Positions 32,758 to 45,246 of a stretch of DNA of 64,000 nucleotides are shown here, piece by piece. The translations under genes and the position numbers were made by a program. This DNA comes from Eledone cirrhosa. Lineage: Eukaryota; Mollusca; Cephalopoda; Octopoda; Eledonidae. The DNA lies in NCBI GenBank assembly GCA_964016885.1, contig OZ024746.1:99786433-99850432 (forward strand), read 5' to 3'. The notes under the pieces were generated by a model. It had not been told where the DNA came from and searched no databases. It saw only the letters and a list, made by a program, of their open reading frames with translations. Positions within the stretch are counted from its first letter, which is position 1, and every line of letters begins with the position of its first letter.

Positions 32758-33015
32758 GTTGAATACAATAAATGTAATTTGAGTTTTTCGAATATTAATA
32801 ACATTCGATTCGTTTGCAATTAGTCAAACAAGCCTCATTTATAAAGCCATGTCAGTAGAATGAACTCTTCATTCTTGCTCTTGTGCTGGCATGTAAACAA
32901 AACTGCTTATAAGGGTTCATTCTACTGACAAGGCTTTATAAATGAGGCTTGTTTGCATAATTGCAAACGAATCGAATGTTATTATTAATATTCGAAAAAC
33001 TCAGATTACATATAT
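32758..33015. repeat. foldback element, copy 2, about 110-bp arms
   Basis: Left arm 32758-32865 and right arm 32905-33012 are inverted matches ('ttcgaatattaataacattcg', 'caaacaagcctcatttataa'). The unpaired middle is about 40 bp. Relatives at 13863-14000 and 30112-30165. No transposase; likely a non-autonomous DNA element. Confidence 0.75.
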
Positions 33016-33289
33016 ATATATATATATAATAAAGTAAGAAGCGCGGGACTGTGTACGGTTTATAATTTTTTATCCCAGTAGTAAAATAAGTTGGATTACT
33101 TTGAATAAATAATGAATGAATATTACATAATTTATCCACTAAATTTCGTGGCTGTTCATTAAATATATTTTATTACTTATTTAAAGATTTACTTCTTTAA
33201 AATTTTCAAATGTCAACACTTCCGGTTAGTGATCGTTTAAATAAACATTCATATATTCTGTCACTAATTTTCTCCTAATGCAGTTTATA

Positions 33290-33628
33290 TATAATGTCTT
33301 TTTTTTAATGTATCATGAATTACTTTACTGATTGCATAAGACAGTGTAACGTTCAATTTCTATGTATTATATATTGTCAATTACGATTTTATTGGATCAT
33401 ATCTACATGCATATATACTTGCGTATAATATCAATATACACACTACACATGCCAGCAGATATCTGTTTTTAATGTATCATGGATTACGTTACTGATTACA
33501 TACGACAGTGTAACGCAGTCTTTGTTCAATTTCTATGTATTATATATTGTCAATTACGATTATATTTGATGTATCATATCTACATGCATATATACTTGCA
33601 TATAATATCAATATACACACTACACATG
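33290..33628. repeat. two-copy tandem repeat, about 170 bp
   Basis: The block running from 'taatgtatcat' to 'cactacacatgc' occurs at 33308-33451 and 33470-33628 with high identity. It ends exactly at the CTAG palindrome. Confidence 0.8.
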
Positions 33629-33664
33629 CTAGCAGAAAACCACCCGAGGGTGGTTTTCTGCTAG
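33629..33664. repeat. 36-bp CTAG-bounded palindrome, second copy
   Basis: 'ctagcagaaaaccaccc' and its inverted complement, bounded by CTAG at both ends, same length as 25675-25710. Fits a Helitron 3' hairpin. Confidence 0.7.
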
Positions 33665-33696
33665 TGATATTAATAAATGGAAACTATATCCCTTTG

Positions 33697-33698
<2 letters not shown>

Positions 33699-33749
<51 letters not shown>

Positions 33750-33905
33750 GGAAGCAGAAAATTGCTTATTGTGATCCAGTTCTTGGTTAAGAAAGCCAGT
33801 TTCATGGACGGTTTCAAATATGTTTATATTTATATGTATATATATATACATGTGTGTATATATATATATAATATATGTATATATATAATATATGTATATA
33901 TATTT
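33699..33905. repeat. TA microsatellites
   Basis: TA runs at 33699-33744 and 33835-33902 with about 90 bp of other sequence between them. Confidence 0.85.
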
Positions 33906-34436
33906 TCGTAAATGGAATCTATTTTTCCCATACGTAATGTTGAGAGAGAAAGAGAGAGAGCGTATGTGAAAGACAGATAGATATCACCATAGTAACTAAC
34001 TACACAACAAGTGATGCTTTCTTGCCAATACTCCCAGCTTGTTGCCAACTGTTGTTGCTGGTTTGCGTTTTCGTTACTCGTGACACCAATCGTGAACCGA
34101 GGCAATTTATGTACGGAAAAATTATTCGTATACCAATTTGTTTGCGATGAGAGGTTCCACTATTTTACTTAATTAAAAATACATAGAATAAAGGGAAGTA
34201 ACTCCTAAAATTGAAATTCTTTTCTGCTTAGATTATTTCCCTTCTAAATGATTACGCAATCAATAAAACTTAGTTTTAGTGGAAGGTTCGGCGAAATTTT
34301 ATTAATAAAAAAAACTTTAAGGCCGAAAAGTCCGAAGTTTTTTTAAATTAACATCAGAAATGATAGATAACAGCAAAATAACTGTTTCCTTCACAACATC
34401 TCAGTTTCTTTAAAGACGGTATACATATTTATTAGG

Positions 34437-34810
34437 ACTTTCTTCTTCTTCTTCTTCTTCGCCCACTTGAGAGGGTCATTGGGGCAGAGTCCTCAAACAC
34501 TCCATCCAGCAGGTCCGGTCAGAAGCAACCGTCTCCAACTGATCCGGCTGGATCCCCAAGTGAGACCAGCCAAGCTCATCGATGTTATCCCACCATCTTG
34601 CTTGGGGTCTACTCCTGGGTCTCTTGCCGGTTGGTTTTGCCCGTAAAATCTGTCCAGACATTTTTTCCTGAGAGATTCTAACCACATGTCCATGTATCGG
34701 AGCTGTGATATCTCAGTTCGGAGAAGTAGTGGCTCTTTCTGGAATTACTCTCTGATCTCTGAGTTACACACTTTATCGAGTAACGTTATCCCAAAGACCC
34801 TTTGGAGGAA
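34437..34810 (-). mobile_element. LINE 3' end with (GAA)n tail
   Basis: Minus strand encodes the polymerase tail: RAKPTGKRPRSRPQARWWDN and WSHLGIQPDQLETVASD, then ECLRTLPQ, and ends in GAA triplets. The right edge meets a truncated LINE A copy on the other strand. Confidence 0.75.
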
Positions 34811-34811
34811 T

Positions 34812-36130
34812 CACGAAGGGGGGTAGTTACGGTTCTAGGACAGCATTCCTCAACATATGAGATGTCACCTGGTGTACCACAGGGATCTGTTCTAGGCTCC
34901 CTTTTGTTTCTTGCATATATTGATGACATAGATGTCAACTTAAAGAATGCCACAGTACTGAAATATTCAGATGACATCAAGCTGTACCTTGAGATAAAAA
35001 GGACTGATTCCGAACACTATAGATCTTTCCTGCAATCAGACCTTGACATAATGCAGCAATGGATCACGGACTGGCAACTCAAGCTGGCTGTGGACAAGTG
35101 TACCACCATGCATTTTGGGAGGAAAAACCCAGCGTTCACATATTCCCACCACAACACTAATCTCAACAAGTCTTCTTGTGAACGTGATCTGGGCATTATT
35201 GTCAACAGCGATTTGCGTTGGACAAAGCATGTCTCTAAAATTGTCAAGAAGGCTGAGGGTGTCTTACCATCACTCAGTAAGACCTTTGTCAGCCACTCTC
35301 CAGCTATCTATTTAAAGCTGTATATAGCTATGGTACATCCACACTTAGAATTTGCATCACCAGTCTGGAACCCCTATCTTGCTAAGAACATTGACATCTT
35401 GGAAACTGTTCAGAGACGTGCAACGAAGCGAATACCCTCCATCAGGCATCTACCATACTCTGAATGCTTTGCTTCCGTAGGCATGGATACATTAAAGCTC
35501 CGATGTCTGGCAACTGACTTGGTAAACACCCACAAAATTATTAACCATCTTGCCAACAACAACCCTGAGTACCTTTTTGATTTCCATGTGTCTAACACCC
35601 GTGGGCATGCCAACAAAGTCAGAAAGCAGCACAGCTCCCATGACTTTCGGAAACAATTTTTTCATGCTCAGAGTTGCTGAAGCAGGGAACAAACTACCTG
35701 CATCAGTTGTTAGCTGTCGAGACACTGCATCCTTTAAAACCTCCATGCTTCCTGAAATTCGCCAACACTACACCTAATATTCCCCCTCCATACACACGCA
35801 CACATGTATTTGTATGTATATCATGACTCATATACTGTTTACTTTCCTGACATTCATACATTATTCTATGTACAGGGCGGAGGATTGGCAGTATTGGCGA
35901 TAAGGGTCAGAGACTATGCTTTGCAGTATAGAGTTACGGCCCTTTACGGTCTGAGTTCAAATCCCGCCAAAGTTCACTTTGCCTTTCATCCTTACGGGGT
36001 CGATACAATAAAGTACCAGTAATGCACTGGGATAATTGCTGGCCTTGTGCTAAAAGTCAAAACAATTATTCTATATACTATACATGCACCTTTGATGAGT
36101 TGTAGTGCACCTGAGCACTGTACGCAATAA
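34812..36130 (+). pseudogene. 5'-truncated LINE A copy (reverse transcriptase C-terminus and 3' UTR)
   Basis: Starts in the reverse transcriptase at VVTVLGQHSS, runs through SPGVPQGSVLGSLLF, YSDDIKLY (usual YADD changed), and the C-terminal region. A frameshift near 35650 separates it from KLPASVVSCRD and LPEIRQHYT, which ends at 35777. The 3' UTR is split by a SINE (35875-36064) and ends in ATT triplets. It is about 90% identical to the corresponding part of LINE A by eye. Confidence 0.85.
35875..36064 (+). mobile_element. octopus tRNA-derived SINE nested in LINE A copy
   Basis: Flanked by 'attattctatgtac' (35860) and 'attattctatatac' (36065), one mismatch. The uninterrupted target is visible at 43236-43250, which proves insertion after the LINE. 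Confidence 0.93.
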
Positions 36131-36299
36131 TTTCATTATTATTATTATTATTAATGACCATAGGCAAGGGTTGGCATGATTAGTACCCTGATTATTAAAT
36201 ATTTGAAAATATCAGTATTTCGGCAGGGTCCCATGTTCTGCCATCACCACCGTAGACATTGCACATCATGTAGTTCAATATTCTATAATCTACATTATG

Positions 36300-36565
36300 A
36301 AGACGCGTGGCATACTGGTTAGGGTGTTCAGTTGTTGATCGAAAGACCTTGGCGTCAATCCATGGCGGTGTGTTGTGTTCTTCAACAAGGCATTGTACTT
36401 GACATTACTCACCTGTAATTCAAAGGGCCAGCCTTGTCACACTGTGTCCTGCTGAATTTCCCGGAGAATTACATTATGGGTACATGTGTCTGTGGAATGC
36501 TCGGCCACTTGCACGATAATTTCATGTTTCAACATCTGGAACGCTTGTCGCCAGAACTGATGGAG
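36300..36565 (+). mobile_element. Ceph-type SINE (different tRNA-derived family)
   Basis: A-box-like 'tggcatactggttagggtgt', B-box-like 'ggcgtcaatcc', and a central block 'gtgttgtgttcttcaacaag' like the conserved central domain of cephalopod Ceph-SINEs, followed by 'gaatttcccggagaattac'. Identified from memory of that family's central domain, so moderate confidence. Confidence 0.55.
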
Positions 36566-36711
36566 GTCGAAAACAATCTACATTATAAATCTACTTAACG
36601 TCCTCATAATCAAAAACATATAGACCACCAACAGGTTCAATCCTGTAATATGGAATTATGTCAAAATATATTCCATTGTCTATGAACAGGAAAACTGAGA
36701 CATTAATATTC

Positions 36712-36918
36712 CTTTACAGTATCAGTAGAGGGTCGAACGCCATGCTTAGCAGCATAGAGTTACCGCCCTTTATGATCTGAGTTCAAATCCCGCCGAGGTT
36801 AACTTTGCCTTTCATCCTTACAGGGTCGATAAATTAGAGTACCAGTCACGCACTGGAGTCGATTTAATCGACTTTCCCCTCACCTCAAAATTGCTGACCT
36901 TGTGCCTATATAAGAAAC
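36712..36918 (+). mobile_element. octopus tRNA-derived SINE, long subfamily
   Basis: Flanked by exact 'cattaatattc' at 36701-36711 and 36919-36929. The head is slightly shortened. Confidence 0.9.
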
Positions 36919-37009
36919 CATTAATATTCAACCTCTTGTTTCAGGAAATACGCAACAATAAAAGCATTTGTTATTTTTTACCTTTACTGTTTATGTCCAG
37001 CATTTTCTT

Positions 37010-37330
37010 TGACCATTTATCATCATCATTGCTGTTGTCGTCGTCATTTTAACATCTGCTTTCCCTCCTTGCAAGGGTTCAACAGGTCTTCATACATCAA
37101 GTCAATACTGAAGTGGAGCCACTGATCTCCCGGAAAGGCAAAGGATCTGTCTTGCTTATGTATGGTCGACGTTCCACCGTCTGCAAAGGAGAGGTTGTCA
37201 TGTCTTTGACACAACTGAGGGTCCTTCCAACCCTTTGTTTAGCAAGATTTCTGCAGCTGGATGCCCTTCCGATCACCAACTGTACAGCATGTTTCTGGTT
37301 GGTGATCTATATTTTATCTTATATATTGCA
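37010..37330. repeat. probable degraded retroelement 3' region
   Basis: Contains 'ctggatgcccttcc' type wording, a string shared with the degraded repeats at 45950 and 57900. No protein match. Confidence 0.35.
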
Positions 37331-38523
37331 GTCAATAATATACCAATATATTAACTTTTAATATCCTGTACCACACATGAAGCCACATTATTAAGACATT
37401 CCTGAAAAGTACAAAATAAAACTATGACCAAGCCAATTACCAGGCTTCAGAGCTTTTGTAGCATATTCCAGGACGTCTTTTATAAACACTATTTTCTAAA
37501 TCTGAGGGTGCGCCATTAAAAAGTATGGTGGGGAGCATTGTCATCCAATGACCAACCCCCTCCCGAGTGACATACCCGACTATAACTGCACCTCCTTAAA
37601 AATTAATGTATTTACTCTAACACTGCAAATTTTCACAAAGATTGCTTCACTTGTAAAGATAGTATAAAGAAATTCCCAAATAGGTTTCTAGATATTCCAC
37701 ATCAGGTATGGGCTGCCTTTGGCTACATAAAATATGGCGCCTCATTAGGCAGGTTGCACTACTAAAAATTTCAAAAGACATCAAATTTACATATATGAGG
37801 GTAGGCTGAAAACTTCATAGTCTGACTATGAAGGAGTGATGCTAGTGCTGTGAAATCTTCGATGCATTAATTTCAACTCTTCTTATAAATAATTGCATTG
37901 TTTCTTTCCAGGGACTATGTTGAAAAATAAACCAGTCATTCCAAGAGAGTGTCTTGGTCAGTCTATAAACTTTTCAGCCGACCCTTGTAGAACTTACTAA
38001 CATACAGTTATATGTTTTATTAAAAAGATTAAACTCTATCATTCATTAATTCTATAGTTTATTTTTATACACAATAACATAAGAATGATTATAGCTAGAG
38101 CTCTCGTGGACACACAAGAAATGCCAAAATATATAACACTGGTCAACACATGTTTTGCTGGCACGTTTAGTTGTTGTTTTAAGCTAATTTTGAAATGCTG
38201 ATTTCAAATATGGTATCCATCTTTTCCCAACACATCAGGTTTGTCTTTCGCTCAGCTATCCCATAAACACAGGAAACACAGATATCTTGTATACTTTCCT
38301 TGTTGGCCAAGTAAAAAGTTGACCATTTTCAGATCCACACATATGTCCCATTTGTGTTCATCATATTTGAGTAAATCTAATACAGTTTTTATGTTTTCAT
38401 GCTTTCAGAGTGACCAATAGGAATTGTCCCTAACAAGTTTCCATTATGGAGTAATACTGTGAAAATACAATTGTATATATAGAGTAATGTAAGGGTTAAA
38501 ATGCCTAATAATATATTAACTTG
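37331..38523 (-). promoter_or_regulatory. 3' flank of chitin synthase with candidate poly(A) signals
   Basis: The 1.2 kb downstream of the stop codon has minus-strand AATAAA at 38058-38063 and 38016-38021. Either could end the mRNA. No other gene or repeat recognised, so the 3' UTR boundary is inferred. Confidence 0.35.
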
Positions 38524-40106
38524 CTAGTCTTGTTTTATGCTATCCTCTACTAGTTTATATTTGACTGATAATAGAAATGGTGTTCTCGATTTAATTTGTT
38601 GTACTTCTTTCTTGCTAAGCTGACGTCTATTACCAAGTTTTTTCTTATCAGGTATGTGTCTTGTAGACATAGCCAAGTTATCAAACTTGGCTACATTTTT
38701 ATAGTTATTTTCCTCTTCTACAATAGTAGAAATGTGTCTTTGTCTTAAAGTGTTACGAAGACTTTTTCTAGGTTTAGATATTTCCTCCTCCATATATTCA
38801 GCTGCAGTAATTTCAAACGAATGTGCATAGTTATGAATGCTTTGATATTGACTCCCGTACATGATATTATACCTTAATTTTCGAAATACTGCTTTTTTAA
38901 TACTATCTGGAATTTGCAATAAGTGGTCAAGTCTTTTACTAGTAATATTAGTAGAAGATATGATATGAAAAAATGTTTCCAGCCTGTGTAGAAGCATTCC
39001 AAAAAACTGAATCAGAAAAATAAAGCCATATACTATAAGAAACACAAAAGAGAAAATGTCAACCTCAACATCTTCTTCAAAAGAAATCACAACAGGTTTC
39101 CGGTATTGTAACATAAAATTAATAACCATCCACAAAAGGTTGAGTAGAATCAAGGCATAACAACCATTTGTGCGAAATTCTAACAAATCTTCCTTTGCTT
39201 TTCGTTCTTCTTCTAGGGTGGGTTTAAGAGGATAAAGATATGTAACGATAAATTGCTGCCAGAAGTCATATTCATCTTTTGAAAGTTTGGCTATTTGTCC
39301 ATCTCCGAGAGATGGGTGTCGTATCCAAAATTTTGTAGAACTTTTTTTCTTCTTAGGTGTCTCTATTTCAGAAATTTCAACAATTTCAGGACTGTCATTA
39401 AATGTCACTTTTGATTTCCTGAGTGTTGTTGATAAAGTGTTTGTACTATGCTCAATACTAGATTGCGTTTTTATGTTATTTGAAAGGGATTTTATATTTT
39501 CATTCATTTCCTTTAAGAGAACTAACATTTTATCCTCATTTTTATTCATATTGAAAAGGCTTTTAACCATCATAGACATTTCTGAAATTCCCAACATATT
39601 GCCAAGCTTTGATATATAAGAATTATTGTCTTTGGTTAGCTTTTTTTCTATAGCTTTAGCTTCTTCAACAGGAGTTTCTTTTACCTCTCGGGTTCCCCAT
39701 GATACTACATGCATATTACACATAGAGTACACAACTAGAGTTAGATAGGCTAGTGGTATACATAAAAAGTATATGAGACCACAAATCAAGCAGAAGATTT
39801 CTTGTAAATGTAATAGGCCAGAAAATATAATTAAAGCACTCATAGACAATATTACAACGACTTCTGGATGAAAAAGTGATGTTTCCCCAGCTGTAATAAT
39901 GATTCCAACAATTACAGCCAGCATGATAAAGGTGTAAACAGCAGCTTGAATAGAAGCTAAAATCAGTTGTGTTTTAGTGTTTAAGTAAAAACATGCTATA
40001 ACATACAACATATTTGGAATGAGCACCAATAAATAGGACAATGGTACTCCTAAGGAAAACACAGTATCAAGTGCCATAGCAATCATCATCATAACTGTTG
40101 CAGGCC
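38524..40106 (-). CDS. CHS: chitin synthase, last exon (membrane C-terminus)
   Basis: Acceptor TTTTTCAG at 40107-40108; the first two bases complete a Gly codon from the previous exon; 527 further codons end at TAG (38524-38526). The exon starts with GPATVMMM and holds about five membrane segments, then VVSWGTREV, a family hallmark after the membrane block. A Lys/Glu-rich segment (MNENIKSLSNNIK) that looks like coiled coil follows, then YLYPLKP, and two more membrane segments (LILLNLLWMVINFML; FLIVYGFIFLIQFF). The tail is basic and cytosolic in type. In the family this part forms the channel through which chitin is extruded. No defect seen. Confidence 0.93.
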
Positions 40107-40149
40107 CTGAAAAAGAGAAAAACCTGATTTAGTTTCATTTTTGTAATTA

Positions 40150-40290
40150 TACATTGTATATATAAATTGAAATTATACATTGTATATATAAATTGTAATT
40201 ATACATTGTATATATAAATTGTATATATACATTGTATATATACATTGTATATATACATTGTATATATACATTTTCTACATTTTATATATA
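40150..40290. repeat. tandem AT-rich repeat just upstream of the last CHS exon
   Basis: Three copies of a 27-bp 'attatacattgtatatataa' unit followed by five 14-bp 'attgtatatatac' units. The array starts about 45 bp from the acceptor on the intron side. Confidence 0.85.
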
Positions 40291-40309
40291 AGGTATTTTG
40301 AAATGAAAT

Positions 40310-42860
40310 GGAAACTGCAATATATTTTTCAAACAGGTCCCTCTACCTAAGGACTGAACGGGTCTCTTGTTAACCCACGTGAAGGATGGTGTGGTATGGT
40401 TCTTTTTAGTTCCTCTCACGATATTGCAGTTTAGGTGGTCTTATTTGCACCAGTCCCCAATTTGGTACTTTCTCAAACCTGCAAAGAATAGGCTCTTTTA
40501 GAGGTGGCCTTTACTTACCTCATCATAGTTACATCATTGGGTTGAGAGAGTTTTCTTGGTAGTTACAAGTGTCCCCCATTGCTCCATCTCCCCTAGTAAT
40601 TTACTGCTGTTGGTCCGGGGTTGCTTATTCTTCTGGCAGCTGCCTGCTTATAACGCAACTAACTATCATATCTATTGGTTGTATCTGGCAGAGCAGCACA
40701 GCCGGTGACCTGTGCTGGGAAGAGTAGGATGGGTGCACAAAGATTGCATATCCTGAGAACCCAAAGAGAGTTTGGAAGGGAGCAAACCTTGACAAATAGA
40801 ACATGGAACATCACAACCCTGACAGGCAAGGAGCAACAACTAGTGGAGGAAGCAAGATATAGTCAGGGTTTCCTCAACAAAGTCCCGTGGCTCTGATACT
40901 GTACATTTGGATGGAGGATGGAAACTCCACTATTCAGGTGTGGTGCCAGAAATGACTGCACAGGTAAGAGTGGGGATACTCACAAGCCCTTGGCTGTCAG
41001 AATGTGTTATGGACTGGATACCATTAGGAGGGAGGATTTACCCCTTGAAGCTTTTGTTGAAAGATAAATCTCTGTGGGTGGTGCAAGTTTATGCACAAAA
41101 CAAGGATCCGAATACAGGTCCTTCCTTGATGAAGTCACTGCAGCGTTAGATGTAGTTAAGACTGAGTCATATATCCTGATGGGAGACTTCAATGTACATG
41201 TTGGCACTGACCACCTGACATGGAAAGGAGTGATTGGAAGGAATGGTGACCCCAGACTAAATATAAATGGAGAGGCCTTACTAAACTTCTGTCCTAGCAA
41301 TTGACTCTCTATTATGAACACCTTCTTCAAGCAAAGAGACATCCATAAATATACATGATATAAGGGGAATCAGGGATAGAGATCAATAATTGAATTTGTT
41401 ATTGTCTCTGATCTCTTTGATTCTATGCTGGATGTTTGTGTTAAGAGAGGGGCTGAGCTGTCAACTGATCACCATCTAGTTACCTGCAACTTGAGACTAA
41501 CTAAAGCTAAAGAAGCCCACAAAACTGGCAGGTCCAGGGTGACCTACAGGTTAAAGTGGGAAGCATTGGTGGATAAGGAAGTTAGGACTAGAATTGGCAG
41601 TATCGGTAGAGGGTCGGACGCCATGCCTTCCAGCATAGAGTTACGCCCCTTTATGGTCCGAGTTCAAATCCCGCCGAGGTTAACTTACCCTTTCATCCTT
41701 ACGGGGTCGATAAAATAAAGTACCAGTAATGCACTGGGATAATTGCTGGCCTTGTGCCAATAATAGAAACAGTTATTACATCCCAAATCAGAGAACTCCC
41801 TGAGCAAACTGAGGATGTTGAGACAGAGTGGAGATCGTTCAGCTCAGCAGTTTCTGCTTCAGCTGTTAAATGCTACAGGTGAAAGAGACATGGTGTGGCA
41901 TCAGATGGCAGGAGGACCTCTTGGGTCAATCAAGAGGTCAAAGTTGCCATCCAAGCAAAGGAAGACTACAAAGCTTGGATTGAGAATAAGTCCTCCTTCT
42001 TGCACTTACAGTAAAAGCAGGAATCATACCAGAGACATTAAAGGTGTCCAAAATTAAGACATGGTAATAAGAAGTCCTCCTCCTAACCTGCTATCAGGAA
42101 TATGCCTGGGGTTCTCCTCTCTTCAGAGAGGTGCATCCTCATGAGGTGAAGAGAATACTTTGCTGATCTCCTAAACACGATCACAACAGCATCTTCTGAT
42201 GTACACGAGGTGCATCTGGTAGTGGTGACTAACTCTTGGAGGCTCAGTTCACAAGAACAGTTAAAGAGCTCAAATTTGTCAAAGCCACTGGGGAAGTTAA
42301 AATTCAGCCCGAGATGTTAAAAGCATTAAGTATCAAAGAGAGAAGGTATTCTCTATCTGATTTGTGTGTACTGGGTGGCCTGGATTTCTAAAAATGTACC
42401 TAAGCAATGGCAATCGGGAGTGATAATCCCAATTTTCAAAAAGGAAGACAAGGGAGATTGTTCCAATTACAGAGGGATCTTCTTGTTAAGCCTCCCAAGT
42501 AAAGTCTTTGCTAAGTGTCTGGCAGGGAGATTGTCAACTCCTAGTTAGCTGATGAACAGTGCGGTTTTTGCCCCAAATGACACACCTGACCAAATATTCA
42601 CACTGCAGCAGGTCTTCAAGAAATTGTGGGAGTATTGACAAGAGGTGTATTCTTGTTTTGTAGACATCAAAAAGGCATATGACCACATTCTTTGGGACCT
42701 GCTGAGGAAGGTTCTGCAAGCATATGGGATCAATGGTCAGCTTCTTGTTACCCTGATGTCTCTATATGAATGCTTGAGTATTTGGCAATAAATCGAAACC
42801 ATTCAATGTAGGAGTTGGATTTCACTAAGGGGGTGTACTGTCACCTCTCCTGTTCATGAT
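40310..42860 (+). pseudogene. LINE D, decayed endonuclease-reverse transcriptase
   Basis: 5' UTR-like sequence from about 40310 (matching 58500-58550 and 59480-59570 inverted). Coding patches: WMIPLGGRIYPL-like, VVQVYAQN, SYILMGDFNVHVGTDHL (endonuclease), ELSTDHHLVTCNLRL, then after a SINE, PKQWQSGVIIPIFKKEDKGD, CSNYRGIFLL and FVDIKKAYDHILWDLL. Many stops and frameshifts. Lies in the intron before the last chitin synthase exon, on the opposite strand. A related reverse transcriptase fragment is at 51440-51730. Confidence 0.75.
41591..41777 (+). mobile_element. octopus tRNA-derived SINE nested in LINE D
   Basis: Complete short-subfamily copy from 'attggcagtatcggtagagg' to 'agaaacagttatt'. Confidence 0.9.
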
Positions 42861-42865
42861 AATAC

Positions 42866-42975
42866 GGTGAATTGGCAGTATCGGTAGAGGATCAGACGCC
42901 ATGCTTTCTAGCATAGTTACATCCCTTTACAGTCTGAGTTCAAATCCGGTCAAGGTTAACTTTGCCTTTCATCCT
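42866..42975 (+). mobile_element. SINE, 3' truncated
   Basis: Head, A box and B box present; stops at 'tttcatcctgg' where LINE D sequence (GIMTGRCK) resumes for about 33 bp. Confidence 0.85.
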
Positions 42976-43008
42976 GGTTGTGGTATCATGACTGGCAGGT
43001 GTAAATTC

Positions 43009-43320
43009 ACAGCTCCCATGGCTTTCAGAAATATCTTTTCATGTTTGGAGTTGCTGAAGCATGGAACAAACTACCTGCATCAGTTGTTAGCTGTCGGGAC
43101 ACTACATCCTTCAAAACTTCCATGCTTCCTGAAATTCGCCAACACTACACCTGATATTCCCCTTCCATACATATGCACTCATGTGTCTGTGTGTATATCA
43201 TGACTCATACACTGTTCACTTTTCTGACATTTGTACATTATTCTATGTACTATACATGCACCTTTGATAAGTTGTAGTGCACCTGAGCACTGTACACAAT
43301 AATTTTCATTATTATTATAT
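43009..43320 (+). mobile_element. LINE A 3' end
   Basis: Encodes NKLPASVVSCRDTT-like and LPEIRQHYT, then the 3' UTR and ATT-rich tail. A single uninterrupted 3' UTR copy. Confidence 0.8.
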
Positions 43321-43329
43321 TTATAAATC

Positions 43330-44680
43330 TAATTTCTATTGTTATATTTTTCTCAAATCATGGATAGTGTATGTCCACAAATGGAGGAATATCTGTTTAG
43401 CAAACTTCAGAGCAGGAAAAGTGTACATTTTGAAACTAGTTAGGCCCGAGTTGTGACAGTAATGCTATCAAAATATGAAATATCTTATAAATCTTTTCAT
43501 GAATTTCTTGTCTTTGAGACAAATGATATTCAATTACCTTCTTCCCATTCAAAGGAGGTAAATCCCTCATCTGGGACGCCACATGTTGTGACATATTTTC
43601 CACCTCCAGCTTAGTTGCTTTGGTGACAAACTCCGGTATTGTGCCTCACATTGCAGAGGAAAGGAAGACAAACAAATACCAAGGATTGTTTGGGCGCTTC
43701 CTCTTCGCACCAGTCGCCGTCGAGATCTCAGGCATACTTGGACCCTGTACAGCCTAGCTCCTCTGTAAAACCAGAATGTCAGCAGCCTGTCTTAGCCCCA
43801 TGAGGTGGGTTGGCTGTAGGTGTCACTGGCCATTGTCCACAGAAATTCCTTTGCAGTTTTGTCCATAGGGTACAGCCCAAACACTGCCCTGCCCTAGGCC
43901 CAGGGCCCATCACCCTCTCCTCTTTCCCCTCCTTTTCTTCTGTGGCCCAAGAATCCATACTTTTTCCATCCTTTTCCTCTCATTTATGGAATTTATAATC
44001 CTTTCCTGTACTTTCCCATACAACCAGATCCGCCCTTCTTTACCCCTTTTTCTCATTATTAATTTTGTTTTCATATTTATGTAATTATCAATGGTTTTTA
44101 AGCCAACTTTGTGAGTGAAACACATTTATTGAGAATAAATATTTATAAATTGTTATCAACATATATTTGCAATCTTGCAATTTGGAATGAGCATTTTTAA
44201 GCTTAGTAAAAATTTCTGAAAATGTGTACTTGTGCTGTATTACGAGGCTGTGTCCCCATTAGTTCTTTGGAAACCGCAAGCAGTCACTAATAACAGGGGA
44301 CACAAGCTCTCCTTCCTCGATGTCATCTCCAGAGATTCTGATATTGAAATCCAGGACTTGGCAACAGCAATGAACGACAGACCAACGTTGTTGAGTCCAT
44401 TTCGGCTGAGGCCTCCGGATGATGATAACGATGATGATAATACAATCCCTAGCCCTTTCTTTTGCCCTAATTTGAGTTTTAAATTTCTCTTATTATACAC
44501 GAGAAAATATAGTATTTTTCTTTTATTCATAATACACACAGGATACATATGAACATTATTTTTAGTGTATATATATAGACATAAATATGTGTGTGTGCGT
44601 AAATTAAAACTTTTCAGAAAAGCCGAAATTTTTGTTGGCTATTGGCTAAAAGAGACAATTTCATATCTGTGTTGAATTAG
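43330..44680. other. intron sequence without recognised feature
   Basis: About 1.35 kb. It contains several moderately GC-rich stretches (43700-43950) and short ORFs with no family resemblance. Confidence 0.4.
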
Positions 44681-44689
44681 TATTGATTT

Positions 44690-45065
44690 CATCATCATCA
44701 TCATCATCATCATCCAGCTGGATCCCCAAGCAAGACCAGCCAAGCTCATGGATGTTATCCAACCACCTTGCTTGGGGTTTACCCCCTGGGTCTCTTGCTG
44801 GTTGGTTTTGCTCGTAAAATTTGTCCAGCAATGCTTTCCTGAGACATTCTAACTATATGCCCATCATCATCATCATCATCATTTGTCGACTACTGTCGAG
44901 ATGATGGATCTCACTCTCGTGCCCATAGTGATCTCTCAATTCAGAGAAGTAGCAGCTCAACCTGGAGTGACTCTATCAAGTAACGTTACTCCAAAGACCC
45001 TTCGGAGGAACCCCATTTCAGCTGCTTGTATTAGCAATCGTATTCTTTTGGTTATTAATCAAGAT
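44690..45065 (-). mobile_element. LINE 3' end with (ATC)n tails
   Basis: Minus-strand match to 34437-34810 (LAWS-LGIQLD type tail), interrupted near 44865 by an ATC run; another ATC run sits at 44690-44714. Confidence 0.65.
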
Positions 45066-45246
45066 TCACGACCATAGGTAAGGGTTGATTTCAGAATATT
45101 TTTCTAATTTGTTCCTACAAGGAGGATGGGTCTTTTTTTTTTTTGTCTTTTAATCTTAAATGTGCTAACATCGTATAAGATAGAAATGTCATCACAATTT
45201 CTGAAAATAAATATTCATAACTTTACTACAGTTATTATACAGGCTA

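Noticed and set aside
39287..39619. 110-codon plus-strand frame
   Set aside because: Antisense of the last chitin synthase exon.
43800..44130. Possible host exon in a GC-richer patch
   Set aside because: Short frames on both strands without splice pattern or family resemblance.
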